A stretch of DNA of 64,000 nt from an uncultured Eubacteriales bacterium (GTDB lineage Bacteria > Bacillota > Clostridia > Peptostreptococcales > Anaerovoracaceae). The notes beneath the pieces were generated by a model that saw only the letters and a program-made list of their open reading frames with translations, made no database searches and was not told where the DNA came from. Below, in pieces: positions 45,032-53,512 of the stretch. Positions within the stretch are counted from its first letter, which is position 1. Every line of letters starts with the position of its first letter. The stretch lies in the NCBI GenBank assembly GCA_900320285.1, contig ONRQ01000003.1, forward strand, positions 1 through 64,000, given 5' to 3'. The translations under genes and the position numbers were made by a program.

Positions 45032-45198
45032 AAAAAACAGTCCGTCTGAGAACACTCCCGCAGAAAATTCAGAAGCACACCGCGGCAGCGCTCTGACAGC
45101 GGAAGGAACCGCGGGAACTTTTCCGCGGGCCATCGGAAGAGCGATGAAGCGGCCTGTGTTTCGGATTTTTGAGGACGTTCTCAAACGGACTGTTTTTA
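45032..45198 (+). terminator. Large branched terminator-like structure after the Fe-S aldo/keto reductase
   Basis: The 5' arm (45032-45053, AAAACAGTCCGT then TGAGAAC) pairs with the 3' arm (45177-45197, GTTCTCA then ACGGACTGTTTT) over about 20 bp with one mismatch, ending in TTTTTATA. The ~120-nt interior contains CCGCGG...CCGCGG hairpins. It is much longer than an ordinary terminator, so it may also be a separate structured RNA. Confidence 0.65.
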
Positions 45199-45240
45199 TA
45201 TAGCAAAAATACAATATGAACTTTTTAAAATCTTGCCATT

Positions 45241-45257
45241 AACCCCGACCAGGGGTT
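45241..45257 (+). promoter_or_regulatory. Palindrome AACCCC-N5-GGGGTT upstream of dehydratase operon 1
   Basis: AACCCCGACCAGGGGTT. It lies between TTGCCA (45233-45238) and TACTAT (45257-45262), a candidate -35/-10 pair 18 bp apart, 91 bp before the start codon. The same 17-bp pattern occurs upstream of operon 2 at 59324-59340. It is either an operator in the promoter spacer, as for MerR-type regulators, or a short hairpin. Confidence 0.55.
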
Positions 45258-45347
45258 ACTATTTTATTAACAGGAAACCGATAGGGGTGTTTTAGTGCCT
45301 TTATTAGTATTGAGAGGGATTATTTAATAAGAAAGAGGAGAGATCAT

Positions 45348-46550
45348 ATGAAAGACCTCAAGCATCTTTTGTATTTTGAAAACCTCCTGCAGAATGCGAA
45401 CAACGAACTGATAGAACAGGCCAAGAAGGACGGCAAGATCTGCGCTGCGTTTACGTGCGAGAATATACCGGAACCGCTGATGAACCTTGGCAACGCGTTC
45501 TCGGTTCGTCTTTTTGCGCCTAATTCCGGCTCGCTCGATATAGCTACGTATTACATGACGAGCTTCCTTTGCGAGACGAGCAGGGCCCTGCTGGAGAGAG
45601 CCATTGAAGGAGGCTTCAATTTCGCGGACTGCCTGATCGCGGCTGACGGCTGCACGATGATGAACCGCGCCGCTGAGAACATGGAGCTGCTTCATACCAT
45701 GGACGAGGGCAAGGACAAGTTCTTCTACCAGTATATGGAGATCCCGATGAAAGCGACCGAAAACGGCGTCGCGCTCCTGAAACTGCAGAGCCAGAACCAC
45801 ATCCTCAAACCGCTGCATGAGAACTACGGCATTGATATTTCCGAAGAGGCCATGCTCAAGGCAGTCGAAGAGCATAACGAGGTATGCAGGCTCATTCAGG
45901 AGATCGGTGAATTCCGCAAGGAAGACGATCCGCGCATTACAGGCTACGAGTTCCATGTGCTCACGCTGGCTACATATCTGGCACCTAAGTATCTGCTAAT
46001 CGACAAGCTGAGAGAGACTCTCGAAGAACTCAAGACCAGAGAGCCTGACGGCAAAAAGTGGCGCGCGCGTGTACTGGTGGTCGGCTCAGAGATCGACGAT
46101 ATCGGCATGATTAAGCTGATCGAGGAATGCGGCACTTACGTATGCGCAGACAGATTCTGCTTCGGATCACTTCCGGGAAGAGTTCCTATTCCTATAGACC
46201 CGGATTCGGAAGACGACATTCTCACTCAGATCTGCAGACACTACACCATGATAGGACAGTGCCCGCGTACCATGAACATGGAGAAGGTCTACGGCCGCAA
46301 GAAATACGTTGCGGATCTCGCCAAAGAGTACAAGGCAGACGGCATCATTTACGAGCAGGTCAAGTTCTGCGACCCGTGGGCTTACGAGCGCATGCTGGGA
46401 TCGCACATGCTGAGAGAGGACTACGGATATCCGGTACTCTCCGTTGACAGACCTTATAATATCAACGCCGGCGCGGGCCAGATGCGTACCCGTGTACAGG
46501 CCTTCATTGAAAGCATTGAGATAAAGAAACTCCAGGGAGGTGAGAAGTAA
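45348..46550 (+). CDS. 2-hydroxyacyl-CoA dehydratase family protein, small subunit (operon 1)
   Basis: The protein has 400 aa of the HgdB/HadC/BcrC family, whose members bind a [4Fe-4S] cluster and do radical dehydration or ring reduction. Cys residues in family positions are Cys37 (FTCENIPEPL), Cys102 (DGCTMMNR) and Cys341 (VKFCDPW). The central and C-terminal Rossmann-like halves carry VLVVGSEIDD and YPVLSVDRPYN. It overlaps the large subunit by one base. RBS AAGAGGAGA is strong. About half of its residues match the paralogue at 59585. The substrate is unknown; no activator (HgdC/HadI) ATPase or CoA-transferase is nearby. Confidence 0.85.
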   Translation: MKDLKHLLYFENLLQNANNELIEQAKKDGKICAAFTCENIPEPLMNLGNAFSVRLFAPNSGSLDIATYYMTSFLCETSRALLERAIEGGFNFADCLIAADGCTMMNRAAENMELLHTMDEGKDKFFYQYMEIPMKATENGVALLKLQSQNHILKPLHENYGIDISEEAMLKAVEEHNEVCRLIQEIGEFRKEDDPRITGYEFHVLTLATYLAPKYLLIDKLRETLEELKTREPDGKKWRARVLVVGSEIDDIGMIKLIEECGTYVCADRFCFGSLPGRVPIPIDPDSEDDILTQICRHYTMIGQCPRTMNMEKVYGRKKYVADLAKEYKADGIIYEQVKFCDPWAYERMLGSHMLREDYGYPVLSVDRPYNINAGAGQMRTRVQAFIESIEIKKLQGGEK

Positions 46551-48154
46551 TGGCATTCAAAACGGTCAGGAAGATCACTAACCCTAAGAAGAAAAAAGGC
46601 GATCAGACGCTGGGCAAGCTGTATCCGACCAACGGCAAGACCAAGGTCTTCGTCCGCCGTGAGTGGAGAGGCGTAAAGGATACTCTTTACGATTACACGA
46701 GATGGCTCTACATCATGTCCATTCTCGCAAGGTTCATCTCGAAGCCGCGCAATATCAAGGCGATGTTCCGCTACAGGTGGATGGCCAACTATCTGGCTGT
46801 TCCTTACATGATGGATAAATTCACGCTGGGACTCAGGGACGAGCCGCTGCGCATCACGCATGAGGCAATGAACTTCGTCATCTACGACGTAGCCAAGACG
46901 ATGGACAACATCTTCAAGGGCGACCGCCGCACGGGCAACAACGAAGAGTTCTCAAAGCACTGCGTTCTGACAGACGAGAACGCCATGACAGCATTCATGA
47001 TGGGCTTCAAGGATACAACAGCTATCCTCAGAGAGGTCCCGACCATGTTCGTTGCCAACCTGCTGACTCAGAATTCGACTACACACTATCTCGACGTTGC
47101 TCAGGAATTCGGACTCCCGGGCGATGTCTGCCCGATGCCTGAGGCTGAGGCTGGCATCTCGATCGATGACGATTTCGCAGTGCTCGGATGCTGCGCTGTA
47201 CAGGTCAACACGACATGCGACGGCTCACTCATGGGTAACGGAGTTATCGCTCACAGGCTCGAGCGCGAGTACGGCATTCCAACGTTCCAGCTGACCGCAC
47301 CTCTCCGTCACAAGGAGGACGACGTTCAGGAATACGCTGCCAACGACATGAAGGAAGCCGTAAAGTTCATTGAAGAGCACGCTCATGAGAAGTGGGACTG
47401 GAAGCACTATTTCGAGAGCGCTGCAAGAGTCAACGACGCAACAAAGCACCGCGCATACTGGCTCGACACCAACTCAACTGATTATCCTCAGTTCGTCGGA
47501 TCGGTATTCTCGCTTTACAACGATACCAACTACATGGGCAACTGCGGACGCTCGCCGCTCTTCCCGCCTAAGGACAAGAAGATCAGCAAGCTCGTCGAGC
47601 AGGGCTACAAGAAAAAGACCATGATCTGCCCTGAGTACAGACATAGATGTATCGTCTGGGGCGTACAGCCGCAGTACAACATCCACATGCTCTACTGGAT
47701 GATGCATTGCTGGGGCGTTGTGCCGCTGACAGACATGCTGTCGATGGTCAACACCCTGCCGATCGCAGAAGAAGATACTCCTGAAAACAGAGAGAAGGCC
47801 TGGTACGACATGGCATGGCTCAACGAGAACATGATCATGCGTAACCGTACACACGGCGGATACAAAGTACTCGTTGATGAGCTCTGGGAGTTCTGCGAGA
47901 TCATGAACGCCGACATGGTAATGATGTGGGAGCACATGAGCTGCAAAGCCCTCACCGGACTGCACGGAATGTTCGAGGAGCAGGGCCGCGAGAGAGGCAT
48001 CCACGTCGTATGGGTATGCCACGACCTCTGCGATCCGAGAGTTTACACAAGACAGGCGATCCGCGACGAGTTCAGCCAGTACATGCGTACCGTGCTGCGC
48101 GAAGAGCCGCTTGACCCGACTATTGAACATATACCTGACGAAAACATGTGGTAG
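46550..48154 (+). CDS. 2-hydroxyacyl-CoA dehydratase family protein, large subunit (operon 1)
   Basis: The protein has 534 aa, longer than the usual 400-480 aa because of an N-terminal ~120-residue extension (KVFVRREWRGVKDTLYDYTRWLYIMSILARF...). The core has FGLPGDVCPMPEAEAGISIDDD, the VNTTCDGSLMG segment, RHRCIVWGVQPQYN and WEHMSCKALTG, with Cys residues fitting cluster ligands. It forms a heterodimer with the 45348 product by family analogy. RBS GGGAGGTGAG overlaps the end of the small subunit gene. The 3' end sequence GTAGTTTGGCTCGGCC is repeated 80 bp downstream. Confidence 0.85.
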   Translation: MAFKTVRKITNPKKKKGDQTLGKLYPTNGKTKVFVRREWRGVKDTLYDYTRWLYIMSILARFISKPRNIKAMFRYRWMANYLAVPYMMDKFTLGLRDEPLRITHEAMNFVIYDVAKTMDNIFKGDRRTGNNEEFSKHCVLTDENAMTAFMMGFKDTTAILREVPTMFVANLLTQNSTTHYLDVAQEFGLPGDVCPMPEAEAGISIDDDFAVLGCCAVQVNTTCDGSLMGNGVIAHRLEREYGIPTFQLTAPLRHKEDDVQEYAANDMKEAVKFIEEHAHEKWDWKHYFESAARVNDATKHRAYWLDTNSTDYPQFVGSVFSLYNDTNYMGNCGRSPLFPPKDKKISKLVEQGYKKKTMICPEYRHRCIVWGVQPQYNIHMLYWMMHCWGVVPLTDMLSMVNTLPIAEEDTPENREKAWYDMAWLNENMIMRNRTHGGYKVLVDELWEFCEIMNADMVMMWEHMSCKALTGLHGMFEEQGRERGIHVVWVCHDLCDPRVYTRQAIRDEFSQYMRTVLREEPLDPTIEHIPDENMW

Positions 48155-48584
48155 TTTGGCTCGGCCTTTTCGCCCACAGCTTCGTCTGCTTCGCGGCTCT
48201 GCGCTGCTCACTTGCTAACAGTAGTTTGGCTCGGCCTTTAAAGGTTTCCTTATGATAAAACGGCGTTGCCGTAAGTTGCCGTAAGGTCGGAAACCTTGAT
48301 CTTCGGAGGCATTGCTCCTGCGATAGCGCCCAAAGATATATCTGCTTCGCGGCTCTATCTATATGAATGGCGCCCACTTTGCGGGCAATATCATTAATAA
48401 GGTAACATAACGAAAAATGAAGCATCAGGAAATGCATAACCTTGCAAAGCCTGGTGCTTTATATTGTGATGGAGTACTCTACCGGGTTCTTTTTTGATTA
48501 TGAATACTTCGTTTTTACTGGTTGCTCCTCTATTTGTCTCTTAGCTGTATTAGGGAAAATGCAGTTAATCATTGTGGGTCGTAA
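48155..48584. other. Non-coding gap after dehydratase operon 1, with terminator
   Basis: It contains a direct repeat GTAGTTTGGCTCGGCCTTT (48151 and 48231) and an inverted repeat AAGGTTTCC/GGAAACCTT (about 48239-48295). A probable terminator GCATCAGG...CCTGGTGC followed by TTTATATT lies at about 48422-48465. No credible gene is seen. Confidence 0.55.
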
Positions 48585-48951
48585 ACTTCCGTCTCGAAGG
48601 CCCGTTTTCGGCGATCAGGACGGAAGTTTTACTCTCCGCGCATAGGCAGACTTCCGTCCCAAAAGCCCATTTGCGACATTTTATACGGAAGTTTCGATCC
48701 AGTAGGCCGGTAAACTTCCGTCCCAAAGGGCTCTTTTCTACAATTTATACGGAAGTTTCGATCCCGGTAGGTAGGGTAACTTCCGTCTCAAAGGCCCGTT
48801 TTCGACAATTTATACGGAAGTTTCGATCCCAGTAGACAGGCAGACTTCCGTCCCAAAGGGCTTTTTTCGACAATTTATACGGAAGTTTCGATCTCGGTAG
48901 ACAGGTAAACTTCCGTCTCAAAGGCCCGTTTTCGGCGATCAGGACGGAAGT
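48585..48951. repeat. Tandem array of 65-bp hairpin repeats, locus 1 (6 units)
   Basis: Units start at 48585, 48650, 48714, 48779, 48844 and 48909 (period 65, once 64). Each is a hairpin with arms ACTTCCGT(C) and (G)ACGGAAGT around a ~27-nt loop (CTCAAAGGCCCGTTTTCG...), followed by a ~21-nt linker TTTCGATCCCGGTAGACAGG. The first and last units share the loop end GGCGATCAGGACGG while inner units have ACAATTTATACGG. The final unit ends GGAAGTCGA instead of GGAAGTTTC. The same array type recurs at 58041-58473. Confidence 0.9.
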
Positions 48952-49098
48952 CGATCCTAAAAGGGCGTGTTTTTATGAATAACTTTAGTCAGCCCACAAT
49001 TATTAGGCTAAACTAAGTTCGGATGGGAATAACATTGACTCTTACTGGGCGCCTTTTGTGTGGAATTTCATGGCTCACAGGTTTAGAATTGTATTGAT

Positions 49099-50466
49099 AT
49101 GGAAAACAGACTCTTTAAAAAGAGAATACCTTCGGAACCGGACCTGACCAGCGGCTCTATTGTCGACAAGGTCCTTCTTTTTGCCATTCCGCTCATGCTT
49201 ACCACCATGCTGCAGCAGCTTTTCAATGCGACGGATGTTGCGGTAGTCGGTAAGTTCGCGAGCATGGAAGCCATGGCTGCGGTAGGTAGCAATGCACCGA
49301 TCATCTCACTGCTCGTCAATTTCTTCGTGGGCATTTCGGTGGGCGCAAATGTGCTGATCGCTCACAACATAGGTGCCAGGGAACCCGATAAGGCTAAAAG
49401 CGCTGTGAGGACTTCCATGGCATTCGCTCTGGCAGCGGGCGTTTTCGTTGCGGTGCTCGGCAATATAATAGCCGTTCCGATCATAGATCTTCTGGGCGTA
49501 CCGGCTGAGGTAAAAGACTATTCAGTCACCTATCTGCGCATATACTTCAGCGGTGTGCCGTTTATAATGCTCTACAATTTTGAGGCCGCCATCTTCAGGA
49601 GCAACGGCAACACGCGGACTCCGCTCATCTGCCTGACTATAGGCGGTGTCTTCAATGTGGCGGCCAACATCTTCTTTGTTCTGGCCCTGGGAATGGATGT
49701 TGATGGAGTAGCCATCGCGACTGTTCTTGCGAACGTGATAAGCTCAATGATGCTGCTTCACTTCCTGAGACAGGAGGACAGCGTAATACATGTAAACGTG
49801 GCAAAGATCCGGATCAACAAAGAGGATCTGAAGACAATTCTCAGGATCGGTCTGCCGGCAGGTCTGCAGAGCGCGGTCTTCTCCATATCCAACATCTGCA
49901 TACAGTCAGCCATTAACAGCCTCGGCGCCGACTACATGGCGGCATCCTCCGCGGCTTTCAACATAGAGATATTCGCCTTCTTCGTGGTCAACGCGTTCAC
50001 CCAGACGCTGGTGACTTTCGTCGGCCAGAATTACGGCGCCGGCAAGTACGCAAGATGCCGCGAAGTTATCCGGAAGACGCTTCTCGTCAGCTGGACCTTT
50101 ACTATGGTGCTGTCCGCACTGCTGCTCATATTCGCAAGGCCGCTGCTTGGTTTGTTCACAAATGAGCCGCAGGTCATCGAGGCAGGTCTTCTGAGGATCA
50201 AGCTCCTGCTTTATTTCGAGACGCTCAACGTGTTGATGGACAATCTGTCCGGAGCCATGAGAGGCCTGGGAAAGTCGCTGGTCCCTGCCCTCACGACGCT
50301 GATCTGCGTCTGCGGAGTGCGTATCATCTGGGTTTTCACAGGCTTTCAGATCTACCATACATGGCTGTCGCTGATGATAGTCTTCCCGGTTAGCTGGGGA
50401 GTCAACGCGGTGTTCATAATCATCGGATATCTCATTACCCGTAACCGCATGCTTCCGGTAGAGTGA
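49099..50466 (+). CDS. MATE family efflux transporter
   Basis: The protein has 455 aa with about 12 membrane helices. The N-terminal motif SGSIVDKVLLFAIPLMLTTMLQQLFNATDVAVVGKF and the second half repeat IRINKEDLKTILRIGLPAGLQSAVFSISNICIQSAI are typical of MATE (NorM/DinF-like) antiporters, which export cationic drugs or metabolites with Na or H. No strong ribosome binding site precedes the ATG. The position between the dehydratase and ligase genes may be coincidental. Confidence 0.9.
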   Translation: MENRLFKKRIPSEPDLTSGSIVDKVLLFAIPLMLTTMLQQLFNATDVAVVGKFASMEAMAAVGSNAPIISLLVNFFVGISVGANVLIAHNIGAREPDKAKSAVRTSMAFALAAGVFVAVLGNIIAVPIIDLLGVPAEVKDYSVTYLRIYFSGVPFIMLYNFEAAIFRSNGNTRTPLICLTIGGVFNVAANIFFVLALGMDVDGVAIATVLANVISSMMLLHFLRQEDSVIHVNVAKIRINKEDLKTILRIGLPAGLQSAVFSISNICIQSAINSLGADYMAASSAAFNIEIFAFFVVNAFTQTLVTFVGQNYGAGKYARCREVIRKTLLVSWTFTMVLSALLLIFARPLLGLFTNEPQVIEAGLLRIKLLLYFETLNVLMDNLSGAMRGLGKSLVPALTTLICVCGVRIIWVFTGFQIYHTWLSLMIVFPVSWGVNAVFIIIGYLITRNRMLPVE

Positions 50467-50555
50467 TTGCAAACAGCGACTGCAAACAGCGACTGCAAAC
50501 AGCGACTGCAAACAGCGACTTCAAACAGTGATTGCAAACAGCGACTGCAAACTGA
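50465..50555. repeat. Seven tandem 13-bp repeats at the MATE stop codon
   Basis: GAYTGCAAACAGC repeats at exact 13-bp steps from 50465 (overlapping the TGA stop) to 50555, the last two or three units degenerate. The 13-bp period breaks frame, so it is not coding. Confidence 0.9.
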
Positions 50556-50571
50556 CAGTAAAATGAAAAAC

Positions 50572-50597
50572 GGCGCTCCCTCGGGAGCGCCAGTTTT
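50572..50597. terminator. Bidirectional terminator between MATE and the ligase gene
   Basis: GGCGCTCCC-TC-GGGAGCGCC with AGTTTTA on the plus side and GTTTTTCATTTT on the minus side. It serves convergent genes. Confidence 0.85.
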
Positions 50598-50645
50598 ATG
50601 AGCAATCTTATTTATAAAAGATGGGATCTTATACAGTATTTGGTC

Positions 50646-52004
50646 TTATTTAAACATTTCCTGGAGTTCGTATCTTTTTAACTTTCCCGTGACCGTACGA
50701 GGAAGACGTTCCGATGTCATTATGATTTCGCTTATCTGGCGTGAATGCGGGATGCTCTTGTTGAATCTGTCGACTTCCCTGTCAAGCTTTTTCTTTATTT
50801 CAGCCGCAATGGCAGGATCCTTAGGGCATGTGCCTACTACCAGCACAGCTTCCCCATCTTTAAGGATGACTCCCAGGTCAGGCAGGCTGCATATGTTTTC
50901 AAGATCCTCTTCATATTCAGGACAGAAAATCTTATCCCCATCGGAAAGAACCAGCACGTCATTCTTGCGGCCTTTCAGATGAAGTCTGCCTTTTTCGTCA
51001 AACCAGCCGAGGTCGCCGGTATAGAAACGTCCGTCCTCAAACATAGGCTCTCTGCCCAGATAGCCCAGCATCATGCAAGGTGTTGCAACGGAGATCTCAC
51101 CGTCTTCTTCAATACGGATGTCTGCACCCGGGCACGGATACATGGCCTCTGGCTCGTCGAGATCCTGTGAGATCGCGATGCCGCTGGATGTTTCCGTAAG
51201 TCCATAGCCGACATATACGTCTATACCCTTTTCTCTAAGACGCTCGGTCAGGAACTTAGGACACGGAGCGCCGCCGATCAGAACGACACGGAGCTCAGGA
51301 TTCAATGCATCTTTATTGAGCATATCGTCGATCTGCGAAGGAACACAAGGGATAATGGTAGGCTTGAAAAACAGGGCATCACCGGTAAAACGGAGCACGT
51401 CTCTGCCGAGAGCTACTGTTGCGCCATATGCAAGTCCCCAGAGCATTGCGCATACGAATCCATATGCATGTGAAAGAGAGAGGTTGGACAGTAGTACATC
51501 GCCCTTCCCGCATGGGAGCATGCACTGACCGCTCCACGCGCTTGTGCACAGTGACCTGGACGTAAGTCTTACGATTTTGGAACTGCTCGTAGTTCCCGAT
51601 GTAAAGAAGAGAAGCTCTCCTTCTCCGCCCTTGCCTTTTATGCGTCCGAACTCATCGCGTTGGTTTTCGCGGAAATTTCTGGCGGCTTCAGCTGCCGCGG
51701 TGGCAAACTCGTTGAAGCCTTCCGGAACACGCGGATCGGCGATAATGACATCACAGCCAGCCAGCACGTGGGCGAATATGTCTACAAGAGAATCTACGGT
51801 CTGCTCGTATCTGACGACTTCGACACTGCTGCATTCTGCCTTTACATGGAAGGATTCCGAGATGATCATCTCGGCAAAATCCCTGTAGGAGACCTCGCTG
51901 GTCTCGCCTTCCATGTTACCGCAGCGTATCGCAATGCTGTCTCGTGTCAGGAAGTCGTTTACAAGCTCTTCGAAGGATGAAAACTTTCTGTATATGCTAT
52001 CCAT
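50646..52004 (-). CDS. AMP-forming acyl-CoA synthetase / ligase-like enzyme
   Basis: The protein has 452 aa from the ATG at 52004 (AGGGTG 5 bp upstream; a GTG three codons earlier is possible). ANL-superfamily motifs: P-loop FFTSGTTSSSKIVRL, YVGYGLTETSSGIA, TGDLGWFDEKGRLHLKGRKNDVLVLSDGDKIFCPEYEE, and the catalytic Lys near the end in LPRTVTGKLKRYEL. It is shorter than acetyl-CoA synthetase, closer to aryl/acyl ligases. It would activate a carboxylic acid to its CoA thioester. Placed between two dehydratase operons acting on acyl-CoA, it could supply their substrate (inference). Confidence 0.85.
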   Translation of the reverse strand: MDSIYRKFSSFEELVNDFLTRDSIAIRCGNMEGETSEVSYRDFAEMIISESFHVKAECSSVEVVRYEQTVDSLVDIFAHVLAGCDVIIADPRVPEGFNEFATAAAEAARNFRENQRDEFGRIKGKGGEGELLFFTSGTTSSSKIVRLTSRSLCTSAWSGQCMLPCGKGDVLLSNLSLSHAYGFVCAMLWGLAYGATVALGRDVLRFTGDALFFKPTIIPCVPSQIDDMLNKDALNPELRVVLIGGAPCPKFLTERLREKGIDVYVGYGLTETSSGIAISQDLDEPEAMYPCPGADIRIEEDGEISVATPCMMLGYLGREPMFEDGRFYTGDLGWFDEKGRLHLKGRKNDVLVLSDGDKIFCPEYEEDLENICSLPDLGVILKDGEAVLVVGTCPKDPAIAAEIKKKLDREVDRFNKSIPHSRQISEIIMTSERLPRTVTGKLKRYELQEMFK

Positions 52005-52155
52005 AGTCGGCACCCTGTTATATCTCTTCTGTTGTTGAAATAGGCTTGCTATGATTATAAAACAATCGCGTCAGAGCCTCTATAAAAAAATGCTGTAAAT
52101 GGCTGAATTATGGCATTTTATGCAAAATGTTAACTTTAATTCTGAGTAAAACAAA

Positions 52156-52182
52156 ATGCCGGGGAATGTGATTCCCCGGCAT
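52156..52182 (-). terminator. Terminator after the polytopic membrane protein
   Basis: A 12-bp perfect stem ATGCCGGGGAAT-GTG-ATTCCCCGGCAT, followed on the minus strand by TTTGTTTTA. Confidence 0.9.
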
Positions 52183-52203
52183 TCATTATGCATAGCTTTA
52201 AGT

Positions 52204-53325
52204 TTATACTCTTGCTCTTGCCATTGCTTCCTCGTAATCCTTTGTTCCGGCCCAGACATCGTTTGAATATGGGTTCTTGCCCATCCTGATCGAGCGCTGG
52301 ATTATGAATGCCATAACGACTACGTTGATGGCGATTGCTGCAACAGCGACAACGCCCTGTGCTCTCGGATCTGCAACGATGCCCATGTCAGAGATGATCT
52401 GACCTGCCTGAGCAGTCTTGCCGGCGCCGGAGTTGTACAGTGTGATAGCCTTGTCATACAGATCCATGGTTGTGATACCAAGTGCAGTTGCGTTTCCATA
52501 TACCGAAGGAAGCGCAGCAGCGAATCTGCTGGAGAGCTGGAATGCAGGAACGACCTGTGCCCACATGCACCAGATAGCGAGAGTGTTTGCACGGTTCTGG
52601 ATCCAGCCGCCCTTGTTCCACAGTGCGTTTGCGAATGTAGGAGCAAGGAGGAGTGCAACGCCGCAATACCAGCTGTGTGTAGGAAGATTGAGATAAGTGT
52701 ACTCGAAGTTCCACACATCGTATGCGAGGATGAACCAGATAGTCATGTCAGGCCAGATCATATCGGACATGTTCTTGTCTTTCGATGTGAACAGGTTGAT
52801 GCAGCCTGTCATGCAGAAGATGTTGATGAGTCCTGCAAGAGCATTGACTACGTTCCACCATCCGCCGTAGATGAATACGCCTTCGTTTGATGCCCACCAT
52901 GCGCCGGACAGGTCGCCTGTGATGGAGAATGCTGCGAGAGCGGATTCCATGTCGGATACATTAGCGATCATGATGTTGGCTGCAACGATGAACCATGGCC
53001 ACCATTTGAACCAGGCTTTCTTGCCGAGGCCCCACTCGTACTTGATCATCATGAAACCTACGCAACCGATGTCAGCAGCATAGAGCTTGAAGTAGTGGAA
53101 CCAGCCGTCCATGAAAGCGACTGTCGGGTTAGCCTTGCCTCCGAACATTCCCACGTGAGCGAGAATGAAGTAGAGAGTAAGGATAGCCGGGATAATTACG
53201 AATACGATCATGCCGCCGATCTTCGTCTTTCTGCCGATCTCGTTCATGAGGATCAGTCCTACAAAGACGAGTACCCAGCCTACAAGCTGCATGGCTGCAT
53301 GATTGCTGTAAAGCTGAAATATCAT
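52204..53325 (-). CDS. Polytopic membrane protein, DUF5692-like
   Basis: The protein has 373 aa with about nine hydrophobic helices, rich in Trp (WWPWF, GGWWNVVNALAG, YDVWNFEYTYLNLPTHSWYCGVALLLAPTF). It starts MIFQLYSNHAAMQLVGWVLVFVGLILMNEIGRKTKIGG. I place it tentatively in DUF5692, from memory of family appearance. No transport motif is recognised. RBS AGGAGG lies before the ATG. It is divergently transcribed from the FAD oxidoreductase with both promoters in a 187-bp region, which suggests joint control and a possible role as transporter or membrane partner of that pathway. Confidence 0.7.
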   Translation of the reverse strand: MIFQLYSNHAAMQLVGWVLVFVGLILMNEIGRKTKIGGMIVFVIIPAILTLYFILAHVGMFGGKANPTVAFMDGWFHYFKLYAADIGCVGFMMIKYEWGLGKKAWFKWWPWFIVAANIMIANVSDMESALAAFSITGDLSGAWWASNEGVFIYGGWWNVVNALAGLINIFCMTGCINLFTSKDKNMSDMIWPDMTIWFILAYDVWNFEYTYLNLPTHSWYCGVALLLAPTFANALWNKGGWIQNRANTLAIWCMWAQVVPAFQLSSRFAAALPSVYGNATALGITTMDLYDKAITLYNSGAGKTAQAGQIISDMGIVADPRAQGVVAVAAIAINVVVMAFIIQRSIRMGKNPYSNDVWAGTKDYEEAMARARV

Positions 53326-53371
53326 ATAATACCTCCTGATTATTAATTGCTTATTTAATCTGCATATTAAT

Positions 53372-53400
53372 GGAAACTGATATAATGGGTTTGAGTTTCC
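53372..53400. promoter_or_regulatory. Inverted repeat operator in the divergent promoter region
   Basis: GGAAACT-N15-AGTTTCC. It lies just downstream of the start-site region of the leftward promoter, where a repressor would act. Confidence 0.5.
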
Positions 53401-53407
53401 GCCGCTG

Positions 53408-53436
53408 ATTATATGATTTTGTTAACAATATAGCAA
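53408..53436 (-). promoter_or_regulatory. Promoter of the 52204-53325 membrane protein
   Basis: On the minus strand TTGCTA (53431-53436), 17 bp, TATAAT (53408-53413). Confidence 0.75.
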
Positions 53437-53444
53437 GCCCTTTA

Positions 53445-53473
53445 TTGAGAAAGCTTTCATTGGCATTTATAAT
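53445..53473 (+). promoter_or_regulatory. Promoter of the FAD oxidoreductase gene
   Basis: TTGAGA (53445-53450), 17 bp, TATAAT (53468-53473), 40 bp before the start codon. Confidence 0.8.
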
Positions 53474-53512
53474 AACTGGGAAAGTATATATTTACATTTT
53501 CAAGGGGGAGAA

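Noticed and set aside
45100..45130. T-box riboswitch (GGAACCGCGG resembles the T-box GGUGGNACCGCG)
   Set aside because: Only part of the T-box motif matches, stem I and a specifier loop are not recognisable, and the element closes on itself with the stem of a terminator after the preceding gene.
48572..48835. Protein-coding gene with repeated peptides in the hairpin array
   Set aside because: The 65-bp period is not a multiple of 3, so frames rotate; there is no ribosome binding site. The peptide is a by-product of the repeat.
48585..48951. CRISPR array
   Set aside because: Period is regular, but the segments between the palindromic arms are themselves repeats and no cas gene is near; spacers in a CRISPR would be unrelated to each other.
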